This document shows, piece by piece, positions 26,289 to 37,390 of a stretch of DNA of 64,000 bases. The translations under genes were made by a program, and so were the position numbers. Numbering within the stretch: the stretch's first letter is position 1; the number at the start of each line of letters is the position of its first letter. The DNA is from Laburnicola sp. R22_1. Taxonomy: Eukaryota > Ascomycota > Dothideomycetes > Pleosporales > Didymosphaeriaceae. Below the pieces are notes generated by a model. It saw only the letters and a list, made by a program, of their open reading frames with translations. It was not told the DNA's origin and made no database searches. The DNA is taken from the NCBI GenBank assembly GCA_014281115.1, contig JACONQ010000002.1, positions 4,340,001 through 4,404,000 on the forward strand, written 5' to 3'.

Positions 26289-29200
26289 CTACGAAACCTA
26301 GACAAAGGTCAGCCTCAGTCCACTCTCCCTGGAAGTTCCGTCCTTGAAATCGTCAGCATTAACGGAGGCAGCATAGCACTCACCTCCGAGATATTCTGCC
26401 GCTCAATATACGACTCCTGATCGCGGTCCCTGCCCACGCGCCAATACACATCCGTGTAATCCGCGCAGTTCATCTCGCGCAAAAACTGCTCGTCGTGCGT
26501 GATGACCAGGAGCTGGAAATTCGCCTGCTTGCGCCGCACCTGGATGATCTGGCTCAGCGACTCAGCGAGCCCCTTGATGTTCTGCTGGTCGAGGTTCGTC
26601 GTCGGTTCGTCGAGCGCAATCAGCCCGCAGTTGGTGCCGAAGCACTCGGCGAGCGCGAGCCGGATCACGATCGAGGCGAGCACTTTTTGCCCCGCGCTGC
26701 ACCGCCCGCGCATGTCCATTTCGTTGTCGCGCTTGACCATGACGACGCGGTAGTTGTAGGTGCGGTTGGCGCGGCCGCCCTCGTTATCGGAGCGGATGCG
26801 CACCGTGTCGACGTCGGTGCCTTGGTACGCGTTGCGCCACAGTTCATCGATGATGCCGTTGATTTCCTCCATTTTGAGCGAATGGAACTTCAATATCGCC
26901 TGCTCAAGCGCGCTGCCATAACGGGCCAGGTCTTCGCAAGCCGCTTTTGTCGTCTCGACTACGATATGCGCCTCGCGATACTGGTGCGCAGCATCTTTGA
27001 AATGTTTTTCGTACTCCTCGATGAGTTCTTTGAGTTGGAGGTCTTTCTGCTTCATCGTCGTTTGCACTTCGATTTGATTGGCATTCAACCGCTGGTGCTC
27101 GCCATGCCAGCGCTCTCCTTCCCTGGTCCACTTGGCTTGGTCGTTCTCTGCATTTTGAGCCTCTAGCTGTTTGATCTCTTCCCCAAGTGTCCTTAGGGCG
27201 CGCTTTGCCTTTCTGTACCGGAGGTTATCGAAAATTGATTGCTTCGTATGTTCGACTCCGTTGAGAGCCTCCTCGGTCTGTTTGATGTCGCGAGCAGCCT
27301 CCATCATCTCCTGTTCCATTCGTTGAATCTCGTTTTGGAAACCCTCGATCTCTTGTTGCGCTTGAGCTAACCGCTGCGGCCCGCCCTTGTCGATATAGGC
27401 AGCAATATCCTGCTCCGCTTCGGCGAGTTGACGAACACTATCGGAAAGCTTCGAGGCCTCCTCCTGCACACGATTGACTCGTTCGTTGCCGCGACGGTGG
27501 ACATCATCGTACTTGAGCTGAGCTTTTTCCAACTGCGGAGCGATGGCCTGGATATCGTCATCGAAACCGCGCATTGCCTCTCGTTGCTCAGCGTTCTGAG
27601 ACTTGAACTCTTCGACGCGCTCCGCCAAATTGCGCTTCTCTTTCAAGCTTGCTTGGGCAGCATTCAACTCAGCGTTTACATCGCGAATGCGAAGTTCAAG
27701 CGTATTGATGAGTTTCCGCGAATTATCACGCTCGCTGCTAAGACAGGCCAGCGCGGCTTTCGCACTGCGGCTCTCGTCCGTCACTTTGCGTAGGTCTTCG
27801 CGGACAGCGCTGATACCGCGAGAAAGCCCGCCCGCTTTCTGTTTCTTCTTGAGTTCAACAATCTGATCCTCCAATTCGCGGGCTTGATTATAGGAGCTGA
27901 CTATTGATTGGACATCTGCCGAAAGCGACTCCACTTCCTGTTTCGACTGGGTTAAATCGTAGATTATGGTGTCGTGTTCCTCCAGCAGTGTGTTGACTTT
28001 GTTGCGTTCTGAGATCAGCTCGTCGTATCGAGCTTTTAGTGCAGGCAGCTCCGTCTCTTGGGCGAGCTTCGCTGACTGGTACTTAGGTTTCGCATTCCGC
28101 ACCGTCTCCAACTCCTCGAACAGCTCTTGTACGTTGCCCGCTTCGGCGGAATTTTGCGACGCTTTCGCAATGATACCCCTCAAGTCGGACATGAACTTGG
28201 ATTTGGTGAAGTTCAACGATTTGTCATCTTTCAACGTTCGCCTGCACAGTCGACATTCGTTATATTCTTCCGCAGTTTTGAGACAGGCTTCCATGTAAGC
28301 AAGCTGAGCGTCGATCTTGGCTTGATCGGAAGACATGATCTCGTAGTTCTCTTCGAGCTCTTGCAAGGTCTCTTCGTAGTCCGAAATTTCGTCCTTCTGG
28401 ATTACGTCAAGGACGGTCTTTTTGCACTTTTCGAACTCAGCACGCTTCTTCTTTTGCTCCGCCTCTGCGCTGGAAAGTTGGAAACTGATCTGATTCAGCT
28501 TGCTCTGGGCGATTTCGCGTTTTGATTCGGCCTCCTTCAACTCCTTGTTCCGCTGGGAAACTGCCTCTCGGAAAGCATTTCCCAGGGTTGCAATGTCCCA
28601 ATCAGGATCGACAAGCTGCGCGATGCGTGCTGAATGAACGGACTTCATCGTCTCGAGGCTATGCTTGGTTTCTTTGAATCTGTTTTGGGTATATTCTATC
28701 TGCGCTGATTCGCTGGCCAGCTGTGTAGCTTCTACCAGTTCGGTATCCAAGCGGTCCTTCTTCTCATCCAGTGTATGAACCGTGTTTTCGGCTTCGTGAA
28801 CCCGCGCATCGTAGTCGGCGTTACTAGCGTCGGCGTTAGCTTTCTTCAGCTGTGTTTCGGTGTCATTCTTCTTGTCCAGAATGATTGCTTCGGCTCCTTC
28901 GTTGATTTTGATTTTGCTCATCGCAGACTGTAGGTCAGCGATGCGTTTGTCGTTTGAAGTGATCTGGGACCTGGCAAGATCTTTGCGTTGTATAAGACCC
29001 GCCTTCTGTTCGCTAAAGCGGTTGACCTCGGCTTGGGCCTGGCTGAGCTCATCTTGAGCATCAGTGCGAGCACGATCGAGGGCCTTATTTTGGTCTCGCG
29101 AAAGCTTTCTGAGGATCTGCTGGAACTCAACCACCTGTTTGTCCGTCACGTCATGATCGAAACCTCGAATGGCATGGCGCTTGGCAGTCTCATTGATCAG

Positions 29201-30401
29201 GTTCTCACGCTTGTGAAGATTGCGGGCGTGCTGATCCTTCTCGGCCTCGTGCTTTCCCACTTCGCTCTGTTTCGCGCCAAGGGCGTTTCGGTTCTTTAGG
29301 ACATTACCTTGGAGGAAACGGTACTGCGCTTTGAGCTCTTGTTGCTGATCATTGTACTGTTGTACACGCTCCTCATACTGGTCCATCATGGCTTCAAGTT
29401 CGTGGTCGTCTTCAGCCATGATCTTTAGGTTGTCCTCCAAGGTTGCAAGATTCTCTTGGTTGGCTTCGTATGCCACCCGCTTTCCTCGAAGTTGAGCGAC
29501 GATCTGTTCGAATTTTGCGGCGTGGTCGTAAGCTTCCGCGGCCTTCTTTCTCGCCTCATTGGCCTCTGCCTCAACCTGCTCGTATTCTACCCTATACGCT
29601 TCCATCTCGTCGTACAGCTTAGCCTGCTTCCGTTCGCTCTCTTCACCCCTTGTCTTGTCGATCTTGGCATGTTCTTCATTTGCTTTGTACACGGCAAGAT
29701 TGGCAACATGCGACTTGCGGATCAGCTTGATGTTGTCGATCGCTTTTGTGTACTTGTCCGCTTCGAAGATGGAGTCAAACTTCTTCTTCAGATTCGCAGG
29801 CTCGCTCATTGGCCATAGGCTGTCCTCCTGGTGGCAGAAGATGACGTTCTCCAAAATAGCCTTGGAGACACCGAGAAACTGCGGAACGATTTGGTCTAGT
29901 TCAGCGACACGGGAAGAAACAGACTCTCTCACTCCATCTCGCCTCATCACAAGGGAGCCCTCCAGGGTCTTCTGGGTCCGTGAGGCCTTCTTGACCGTGA
30001 GCATCATCTTGCGAGATACGACCATGGGCACACCAGAAGTAGATCGGAAGGAGAGCTTGACCTGAGCCATGACGTCCCTTTCGTTGACAAGCTTAGGATC
30101 GTGGATGAAGGCGCCGCCCGTCTTGCTGTTGGGAGGCAGCTCGCCGGTGGTGGCGTACTTGAGGCATTCAATGATAGTCTGCAGGAACGGTAAGCTGGTC
30201 ACGTGTTTCAAAAATCTGGACGATGCATCGTACGGTCTTGCCAGATCCGTTCCAGCCGACGATCAGCGTGAGTGGCGTGTTGAAGACGATTGTCTCGCCT
30301 GACTTGGGGCCAAAGGAGCGGATGCTGCGTTGGTCAGAGTGGCTCAACAGCGGTCGCATCTCAACTCACCCCATAATCTGCATGCGGTCAATCTTGGACA
30401 T
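26289..30401 (-). CDS. rad50: DNA repair ATPase Rad50 (MRN complex)
   Basis: Rad50 is the SMC-like ATPase of the Mre11-Rad50-Nbs1/Xrs2 complex, which tethers and helps process DNA double-strand breaks in the nucleus. I read four exons on the minus strand: 30401..30370, 30324..30234, 30178..26384 and 26297..26289, giving 1308 aa, the family's normal length. The Walker A GWNGSGKT ends exactly at the second exon junction. Long heptad coiled coils flank a zinc hook CRLC (Cys683/Cys686). The C-terminal lobe has the signature SAGQKVLAS and Walker [13 protein letters not shown], then VITHDEQFL. The last exon is only three codons (V, S, stop), after a GTGAGT..TCTAG intron. Without that splice a spurious 22-residue tail appears. 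The gene is divergent from wc-2 across 431 bp. Confidence 0.97.
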
Positions 30402-30832
30402 GGTGGTGGCTAGTGCGCTGTCCGCGGCGCGCGCCTCTACTCCAGATACAGATGTGCTTTCCCCGCTGTTGTGGTTGAGCTGCTGGTTGCTGGCGACGCG
30501 GTGTCGGGTGTCGGGTGTCGACGTGAAGACTGGGCGCGCGAGATAGGCTGCGGTGACACGACATCACGTGACATTGGCCCAAGCGCCAGCGGTGTCTTTC
30601 CGTCCTTGTCTGCGCTGTTCCCTCACATACGCATTCTTTTATTATTTGTGCTGCCCGGCGGCAGTGGATGCGTTCACATTTCGCCTCCCTGGCCTCGTCG
30701 ACTTGACCTGTCTGCCGCCCGCCCATGGTTGTAAAATGTACCAGAATGGCGGCTCGCTCTCTGCTGAAGTATGCGTACCACCACCGCCAGGGTCCACAGC
30801 ATGCGGCGCGATGAAGGCTGATAGATTTGCAG
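30402..30832. promoter_or_regulatory. bidirectional promoter between rad50 and wc-2
   Basis: These 431 bp separate the two ATG codons. The interval must hold both promoters and both leaders. ATG codons near 30737-30817 would form short upstream ORFs before the wc-2 start. A TTGCAG directly before the wc-2 ATG could also be an acceptor of a leader intron. Confidence 0.5.
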
Positions 30833-32296
30833 ATGGCAGGCCTGGCGCCCATGGCGGCGATCCCCGCCGATGCCGCCGCCGAGCTCAACATGTCGCTGGA
30901 GGACATGATGCCCATGGAGATGGACCTTTCGCAGCTCGACGACGGCTCCACTACGGCGCCCCAGCCGACCTACTCGCCTTTCACCCAGCCGCCGCTGCAG
31001 CCAAACGTGCCGGCCGACAGCTCCGCGGGCCATGTCTTCGGCCTGCCCCAGGACGGCGCCATGAGCGGTGCGGGTGCTGGTCCGCTGCCCACCGGCTTCG
31101 GCGCGCCCAGTCTGAACCCCTCCGGCAGCACCCTGACCGAGTTCACCAAGCGCCGCAACTGGTCGCAGCGCGTGCTCGAGGAGCTGCGCGACCTCCTGCA
31201 CATCCTGACCCCCGACGGCCGCATCCTGTACGCTTCGCCCTCGTGCAAGGCGCTCACCGGCTGGGAGCCCGGCCAGCTCCTCGGCTGCTTCATCGGCGAG
31301 TTCATCCACCCCGACGACAGCGCCATCTTCGTCAAAGAGTTCAACGAGTCAATTGCCTCGGGGAACCCGCTGCGCTTCTTCTACCGCTTCCGCAAGATGG
31401 ACGAGACGTGGGCCATCTTCGAGGCGCACGGCCATCCCCACCTGAGCAGCGATCCCAGCACCTTTGCGCCGCCGAACACGATGAACTGCCGCGGCTTCTT
31501 CATGATGGCTCGCCCCTATCCCGCCAAGAACGCAGCCTTGCTCGATTCCTTCCTTGAGCACAAGATTGAGAACGAGCGGCTCATGAAGCGCATCGCCGAG
31601 CTCAAGCGGGAGGAGCGGGAGGAGACAGAAGCGCAGGACCGGTACTGGCAGAAGAAGACAGACGGCGGCGTATCGTCTGTAACGCCATCGGAGACACAGG
31701 CCCCGACCGAGAGCGTAAGCGCCAGTGCGATCGCGGCATACAACGCCATGCCGCCGCCCGCGAAGCCCGTCGTCTCGAATACGGCACTTACGCGCCAGAA
31801 CCTGGACGAAGCCCTGGCTACCAGCAAACCCGACAGCATCAACGACAAGATGGCGCGCTATGAGGGGGCTACGCATCTGGAGACTATCGAGATGTTGACT
31901 GGTCTGCGCTACCGAGATGGAGAACGGTCGCAGGGTATCAGTACAGGGGAACACAGCCCGATGTTGATCCGAGGCGACGCCGGTATCCAGATATCACTGG
32001 ACCGCGACGGCCGAACCTCGTCGGACAAGAGGAAGAAGCTAAAGGTTGCCGACGAATACGTCTGCACGGACTGCGGCACGCTTGATTCCCCAGAATGGCG
32101 GAAGGGCCCGAATGGGCCAAAGACACTTTGCAATGCGTGTGGATGTGAGTAGAATGTTTCTTCCGAACGTGACTATATGCTGACTTTTCCAGTGCGCTGG
32201 GCAAAGAAGGAGAAGAAGAAGCAGAGTCAGTCGGGCAATGCGCAGTCTCCGCAAACCCCGTCTTTACCGATACACGCCAGTACAACCAGTAGCTGA
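30833..32296 (+). CDS. wc-2: White collar 2-type PAS/GATA blue-light regulator
   Basis: WC-2 pairs with WC-1 to form the white-collar complex, a nuclear transcription activator for blue light and clock responses. Two exons, 30833..32144 and 32193..32296, flank a 48-nt intron (GTGAGT..CCAG) that splits the zinc finger right before LRWAKK. The 471-aa protein has an N-terminal low-complexity region, one PAS domain at about residues 110-220 ([20 protein letters not shown], then GEFIHPDD), a charged coiled coil near 245-265, and one GATA finger near residue 410-440 with C-x2-C-x18-C-x2-C spacing. The x18 loop and the lack of a LOV domain separate it from WC-1 and from AreA-type GATA factors. ATG 30833 is the first in-frame Met. 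An upstream leader exon is possible. Confidence 0.94.
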
Positions 32297-33021
32297 TTGA
32301 CCGACTATCCGCCGATTCAGCCTCGTCCATTCAGCGTACGGCATCATTGTATGCACGGAACACCGTCGACGTGCGACTCCACCGCGGAAGACTGAAAGCC
32401 TGCGGCCGCAGCGTCTGCATGCGTACAGGCAGGTCACACATCATCGATGCATTATGCACGCAGACGCTTCCAATATGGCATCCGCTATCACAGTATTGGG
32501 TTATCAAAACGACGACAATCTACCAGGGAGGATGTAGGAAAAAGTAGGGTCTGGTATCTCTCTGCGCGGTGCAGGAGGGTACGAATAACATGTAGATGCA
32601 TACATGATTCACGATGATGGAACTTGTAAATGATTGTAAGATGTAAATAAATCAATAAATAGATCACTATTCACAAAATTTGCGCTATCTTTCTTTTCTG
32701 CATCTGTAGTTTGTGTTCTGTTCGATATTAAATGTGGCTCTGTCGTTGCTTGGTGCCATTTCGCAACCTCGCCTTTTCTCTCCACCTTTGCAAAAAAAAA
32801 GAAACCAAACATGCACATGACAAAGGCATTTAACGTACCTACTCACCAACTCTTCCACCCAGCCTCACCATCCGTCCCGTCGACGACGGCAGTACAGAAC
32901 ATTAATTACGAAATCATTTATTTATATTTCAAAGACTTAGGTAGCTAACTACCCAGCTAGTTCCAGAGCAATCTACGAATTTTTTTTGTGAACAAAGCTG
33001 CATCCCGCAACTATACTATGT

Positions 33022-33121
33022 GGCGTTAATTTATCTACCTAGGGGTAGGACGACAAAGGCTTTCATCTCAAATAACATGACAAAAAAAGCAGAGCCTCCT
33101 GCTTAGTAATCAAAAAGAGCG
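33022..33121 (+). repeat. interspersed repeat copy A
   Basis: The unit contains CTACCTAGGGGTAGGACGAC, AAGGCTTTCATCTCAAATAA and TTAGTAATCAAAAAGAGCGT. Inverted copies lie at 39615-39712 and 40114-40215. Confidence 0.85.
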
Positions 33122-33588
33122 TGAAAAGGGGGCAACTATACTATAGTAAAAGAAAATCTAGCTATAACCTTTTTTTTCTGTGTACCAGCTTTGTGAGATA
33201 CCATATGAAAGCAATTTATAAGCGTTTATCCGTCCAGCACCCCGCGCAATCTACTCTATCTACCTCTTTAATTATTCTACTAGGTACGAAGCTAGTTAAC
33301 CCGCACGGTCTAGTTGCTTTCTCTATTACTATACTCTGCGTGTATAATTTGTGGGGGGTGAGTTTTTTTATAGGGGGTTGGGTGGGTAGATAGAAGGAGT
33401 AGAATAGGGTGTGCTGGGTGCGTATACCGTGTTGGAGCCCCAGGGAATAGCAAAAGCTTTATAGCAATTACATACTATTTCTACTAGCAGTATAAATCTA
33501 GGCATAAGTCTCGTCTTCTAGGAAACGATTCTGGATAGTAGACCACTACGTACCTTGTGCTACAGTACACAGAAGGAGGTCCGTGGCA

Positions 33589-33862
33589 GAATGTTCCTAT
33601 AGCGGTCTGGTGTGTCCAAAGCGTGGGGTTTTAGGTCGGAGAGGCGACGGATAATGGGCTAGATCTTTGGGAGGGTGTGCTGTGGGTGGTTATGTGGGGT
33701 GGGGAGGAGGAAAGCAGGAGGCGAGGTAAGGTAGCAGAAACCTTGGAAGCAAATCTGTGATAATATATTCCTATAGCGGTATATCCGAGCGTAGAGGTTT
33801 TATTATAAGAGGTAATACATAATGGGGTAGGTTCCTAGGAGGGTGTGCTGTGCTGTGGGTAT
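33589..33862 (+). repeat. two degenerate direct copies of about 100 bp
   Basis: Copies at 33589-33690 and 33764-33862 share TTCCTATAGCGGT, a GCGT.G.GGTTTT core, ATAATGGG and GGGAGGGTGTGCTGTG. The second copy is richer in T and A, as RIP would produce. Confidence 0.6.
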
Positions 33863-34222
33863 GGGTAGCTTGATTTGGGATAGGTGAGGTAACATGGGCG
33901 TGCCTCTAATTCTATGGGTGGGTGGTTGGGGCTATTAATGACTTGTATATATGGGTGTGCGATTTGGTTAATGGGGTTAAAGTAGCGAAGTATCGTGTTT
34001 GTAGAACTAGTCTTGCGCTGCAAAGGGGCTGCGGAATAGTTAACACTCTAAAATTAGGTAGTAGAGTTACTAGGCATGGATCCTAATGCGGTGCCAACTT
34101 ACCAGCTAATTATTTTAGTATGTGAAGGTACATGGTATTCATAAAGAATACTTCGCGCACACAGCTTTCCCTTACAGTGGTGTACCGTATACCGAAAGGT
34201 TTGCGATGTTTCTGATACTGAT

Positions 34223-34252
34223 ACTTCGCGCACGTTAGGTACACGGTATAAT
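34223..34252 (+). repeat. 30-bp dispersed motif, central copy
   Basis: It begins ACTTCGCGCACGTT, continues AGGTACACGG and ends TATAAT. Related copies occur at 57443-57472 (about 25 of 30 identical), at 23379-23407, at 34971-35000 on the other strand, and partly at 34149-34165. Confidence 0.6.
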
Positions 34253-34965
34253 AGTATTCAATTAGGCAAGCAGACACACATGTATTACATGATTAAACAC
34301 TGTAAGTGAACGCAGTAGGGGTAGTAGAAAGCGCGGTGAAAGTTGGAAGATACATATTGCATAATGAAAAGAGTTTATTGCTATCTAGTGTGATCAACTG
34401 TTTGCTCTGGATAGGCGTACACGTCACACGGTTTAGTATACCGCCCCAGGAAGAGACTTAAAGCAGAGTCCTGACGCTGGTGATACTCGAGTGTGTTCAT
34501 TTAGCCCCCAGCCATTGAAACCCGGACAAAACAAGAAGTAGGAAGAGGATTGCAGATTATTGCGGTCAATGATGTGCTAACTCCCATACCCGCTCTGCAA
34601 GAGTGACTCCTTTTTCTTCAAATATGCAGGAAGAAGAAGTGGCAATAAGTCCGGCGGAGCTGGAAATGATGTGCAAGTGGCAGAAGAAGGAAAGCTGAGA
34701 AAAGAAAAACCCGTAACAAGAAAACCCTTACAGCTCTGGAACAAAAATCTGGTTACTGTGTGTTGTCTCGGGAAAGACAGCATCAAGGCCAGATGCTCTC
34801 GAACTTTTGTCCTGTTGCTGTATACGTCTTCTCCAGAACGGTCCAATGCCCATGGGGCATGCTTTGCGAAAAATACTTGTTGATAGAACCTTTCTTCTGC
34901 CTAGAGGCCAGCAATCCTTGTTTCAAAGCGTTTTTCTAGCACTCCTGCAGCTTTCCATAACAGCG

Positions 34966-36116
34966 TTATACTATGTACCAAGAGTGCGCGAAGTCTTCTT
35001 GATCATAGAGGCCAGCAATCATTGCTGAGTCTTTCTCGGTCCAATCCACAATGCTGATGCCGAAACAAATGTTGGCAAGAGAAAATTTTCTTGTCATTCT
35101 GAAAGCACTGTGAATTAGAAAGTACACGCAAAGTCGGCAGTGTGGTTTGAGGAGCTGCTCTAGAAGGCTGATACACTCCCAGTCTATCTCTTGGCGTTTG
35201 TCGAAAATCCCAAGACTGGATATTTCCGGGGGGTAGACAGCGTTCAGAACGTTGCCCTCGCCGTCTATCCAGATGCAGGGGCAGTCCTCGGTTCGAAGAT
35301 CGGGGTGATCCAGTACGATTTTGGCGAGCAGAGGAAGACAGTTTCTTCGTAGCGTGTGGAGATCGACGTTGTGTTCTTCTCTATGCTTAGACTCGCCTTG
35401 GTCGCACTCCAGAACGAACTTGACGTTAGTCATTGGGGCTAGTCCGAATGTGATCTTTATGAACTCCAGAATGTTGATTCGTAGATCTCGCAGGGTGCTC
35501 TTGCTTGGTAGAAGGAACCTCAACAAGAGGGTCGGTATAGGCCAGTGCTTATACATATCTTTCCTTTTTTGGAACGTGCTGTCGAACTTGATATTCTTCC
35601 ATGCCCTTAGACTCTCGAAGTCGGAAAAATCTGTCACTTGTTTCGTGGTCGCCATGGAGACACTGACTCCCTTGAAACGTGCGACGTATCGAATGCACGG
35701 CAGCGGATATTACGGTTCAACCCCAGTAAGTTGAACGGGAGTCCTTTCACAGTATGGGTGTCGATATCGAAGATTATCGGATCCCCCATCATTACTACAT
35801 AGCGGATGACAATTTTCTGGACATGAAGCGGGAGTGTGTAGAAGTCGGACTTTGGCCTTACAAAATACGGGCGACTCAAGTCATCTACTCGGATATTAGA
35901 CCAGCGAATCAATGCCACGTCCTCGGAGATTTCGATCAGCCTTTTCTCTGGCGGGCTCCAACAATCAGTGCTCCGAAAAATGACTTCTGCTTTGTCCAAG
36001 AAAGGGCCAGTACGAATGCTGAAGATGATCCTCTCGAAACGACTATACCGCTTGAGGCTGAATGAGTCCCGAATAGCAAATGTTTGGAAGAGTTTGTTGA
36101 TGCGGTCTGCCTTCAT
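34966..36116 (-). CDS. orphan F-box/2EXR-like protein, probably two exons
   Basis: Two adjoining frames, 36116..35634 and 35655..34966, overlap and need a join. One workable intron starts GTTCAACTT (about 35729) and ends GTCAG (about 35659). The first part has YTLPLHVQKIVIRYVV, which resembles the LPxEIRxxIY core of fungal F-box/2EXR-like proteins. The second part is mixed alpha-beta with no family I know. The frame stays open above the ATG at 36116 to about 36150, then meets AT-rich repeat DNA, so 5' exons may be lost. The last 13 codons, DQEDFAHSWYIV and stop, are encoded by the 38-bp dispersed sequence also found at 23368-23405. The gene may be a lineage-specific or decaying copy. I assign no function. 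Confidence 0.45.
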
Positions 36117-36174
36117 CGCGTGTGATAGGGCATTGATTTCGGAGCTATCTATATTGTGTGTGAGCGTTGATGTA

Positions 36175-36416
36175 TAGCAAAGTTAAGGTTAAACTTACTA
36201 TAATGAACTAGATAGGTTGTTATTTAAATAGTAGTAGTCTGTTAGAGATATGCTAGCGCACACTGCCTTTTAATATTACTATAGCTTCCCTTACTAGAAA
36301 AGTATAATAGTTATATATAATAAAAGTACAGTTATAGTATATACGCATCTAGTTAAATTTTAGCTTAGCTCCTTATAAGTTATATATCGCCTAAAAAACT
36401 TTTTTAGCCCCTTCCA
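36175..36416 (+). repeat. AT-rich dispersed repeat, copy 1
   Basis: It shares an ordered set of words with 40630-40915, such as TATAGCAAAGTTAAG, ACTTACTATAAT and AGTTATATATAATAAA, and ends TTTTTAGCCCCT. It lies between two genes and is strongly AT-biased. Confidence 0.7.
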
Positions 36417-37265
36417 CTAACAAAATTGTGTTGGTTGCAACAATTTCATCGCGTGTTCCTGTCTTGGCGCTCTATAGCGCTCCTCATGCAATCGATGGTC
36501 AAGCGAGCAACCCGTGTTCGCAAATGATATTGGCCACAGCTTTTTTTTTCTCGTCCAGTACAGACGCAATATTGGTAGGATATCGAAGTAACCTCTTCGG
36601 TTGCAGCTGTCAGGACAACATGCATCCACGTCGATCTCTACAGTTTGCAGAAGGTCAAAGTTAGACCCAATCTGGCGCAACCAATGTGTGGCATATTGAA
36701 TCTGGTCGATATAAGAGGAGTGATAGTGGAACGCCGAAGTGATAATGAATCTATTTCCGCTATAGAGCACGCCGATGCTTTCGTGGTACATTTGTCGACA
36801 AGTTAGAAGAAGCGCAATTGCGGGACGAAGAAGCGCCGAAACCAACTGTGTCTGCACTCCGGTAAGCGATCAGTGTCAATTTTTGGGTGTAGCTCGCATC
36901 TTGGTAGAACTTACATCGTTTGGGTAATTGGTAGATCCTACTACATAAAGTTTCCCGGCAATGGACAGCGGCAAACGTTTATAACGGACTGGGTCCATGA
37001 GAATGAGTGGCTTATCGTGTTTGAAGAGCAGTTCGTAGATCTTGTTGCAAATCTCGGCAGGCAATGTAGTGAGAAAAGACGAGCTCTTCGGGTGTGCTGG
37101 ATGAGAGTCACCCGACCGAATCTCCGCCCCGTGGTATTTGTCGGAATGTAAGTTGCTGTATTTTCTCATAGGTATTATCTCCATCGCGGCAACGGCGTTA
37201 TCGATCCTGCAAGGTATTAGTGCCATTGTCACGCATCGCAGACGCATGCGCTCCACTCGAGTCAC
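36417..37265 (-). CDS. orphan F-box/2EXR-like protein
   Basis: Two exons, up to 37265..36915 and 36851..36417, are joined by a 63-nt intron (GTAAGT..GTGCAG) in phase 0. The protein has FLTTLPAEICNKIYELLF, then ALLLTCRQMYHESIGVLYSGNRF. This is the common two-part pattern of fungal F-box/2EXR-like orphan proteins (LPAEIRNxIY, then LLxTCRQxxxEaxxLxY). Such proteins are numerous and mostly uncharacterised. The start is uncertain. The frame is open from a GTG at 37265, with in-frame ATGs at 37247, 37226 and 37184, of which 37184 gives about 20 residues before the conserved core. A Tc1-like element lies directly upstream. No lesion is seen in the coding part. Confidence 0.6.
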
Positions 37266-37390
37266 TTACAGCGATGTTGCCGTCAACTTGTTGGTGGGTT
37301 TGAGTCGAAGAGATGAGGAGAGCAGTCTGTAGCTGGAGGTTGAGGTTGAAAGCTTGGGCTGGAGTTAGGCCGCAACTTGGGCGGCTTGTA

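Larger units (their letters stand above)
32297..34965. other. 2.7-kb AT-rich repeat island, left part
   Basis: No genes were seen. The stretch holds a roughly 100-bp interspersed repeat (33022-33121), a degenerate direct repeat (33589-33862), and words of the ACTTCGCGCAC..GGTACACGGTATAAT family (34149-34252). Many stop codons in all frames and TA-rich composition fit RIP-decayed DNA. Confidence 0.55.

Noticed and set aside
30553..31557. Long frames on both strands across the wc-2 gene
   Set aside because: They are GC-rich shadows. The PAS and GATA motifs fix the coding frame.
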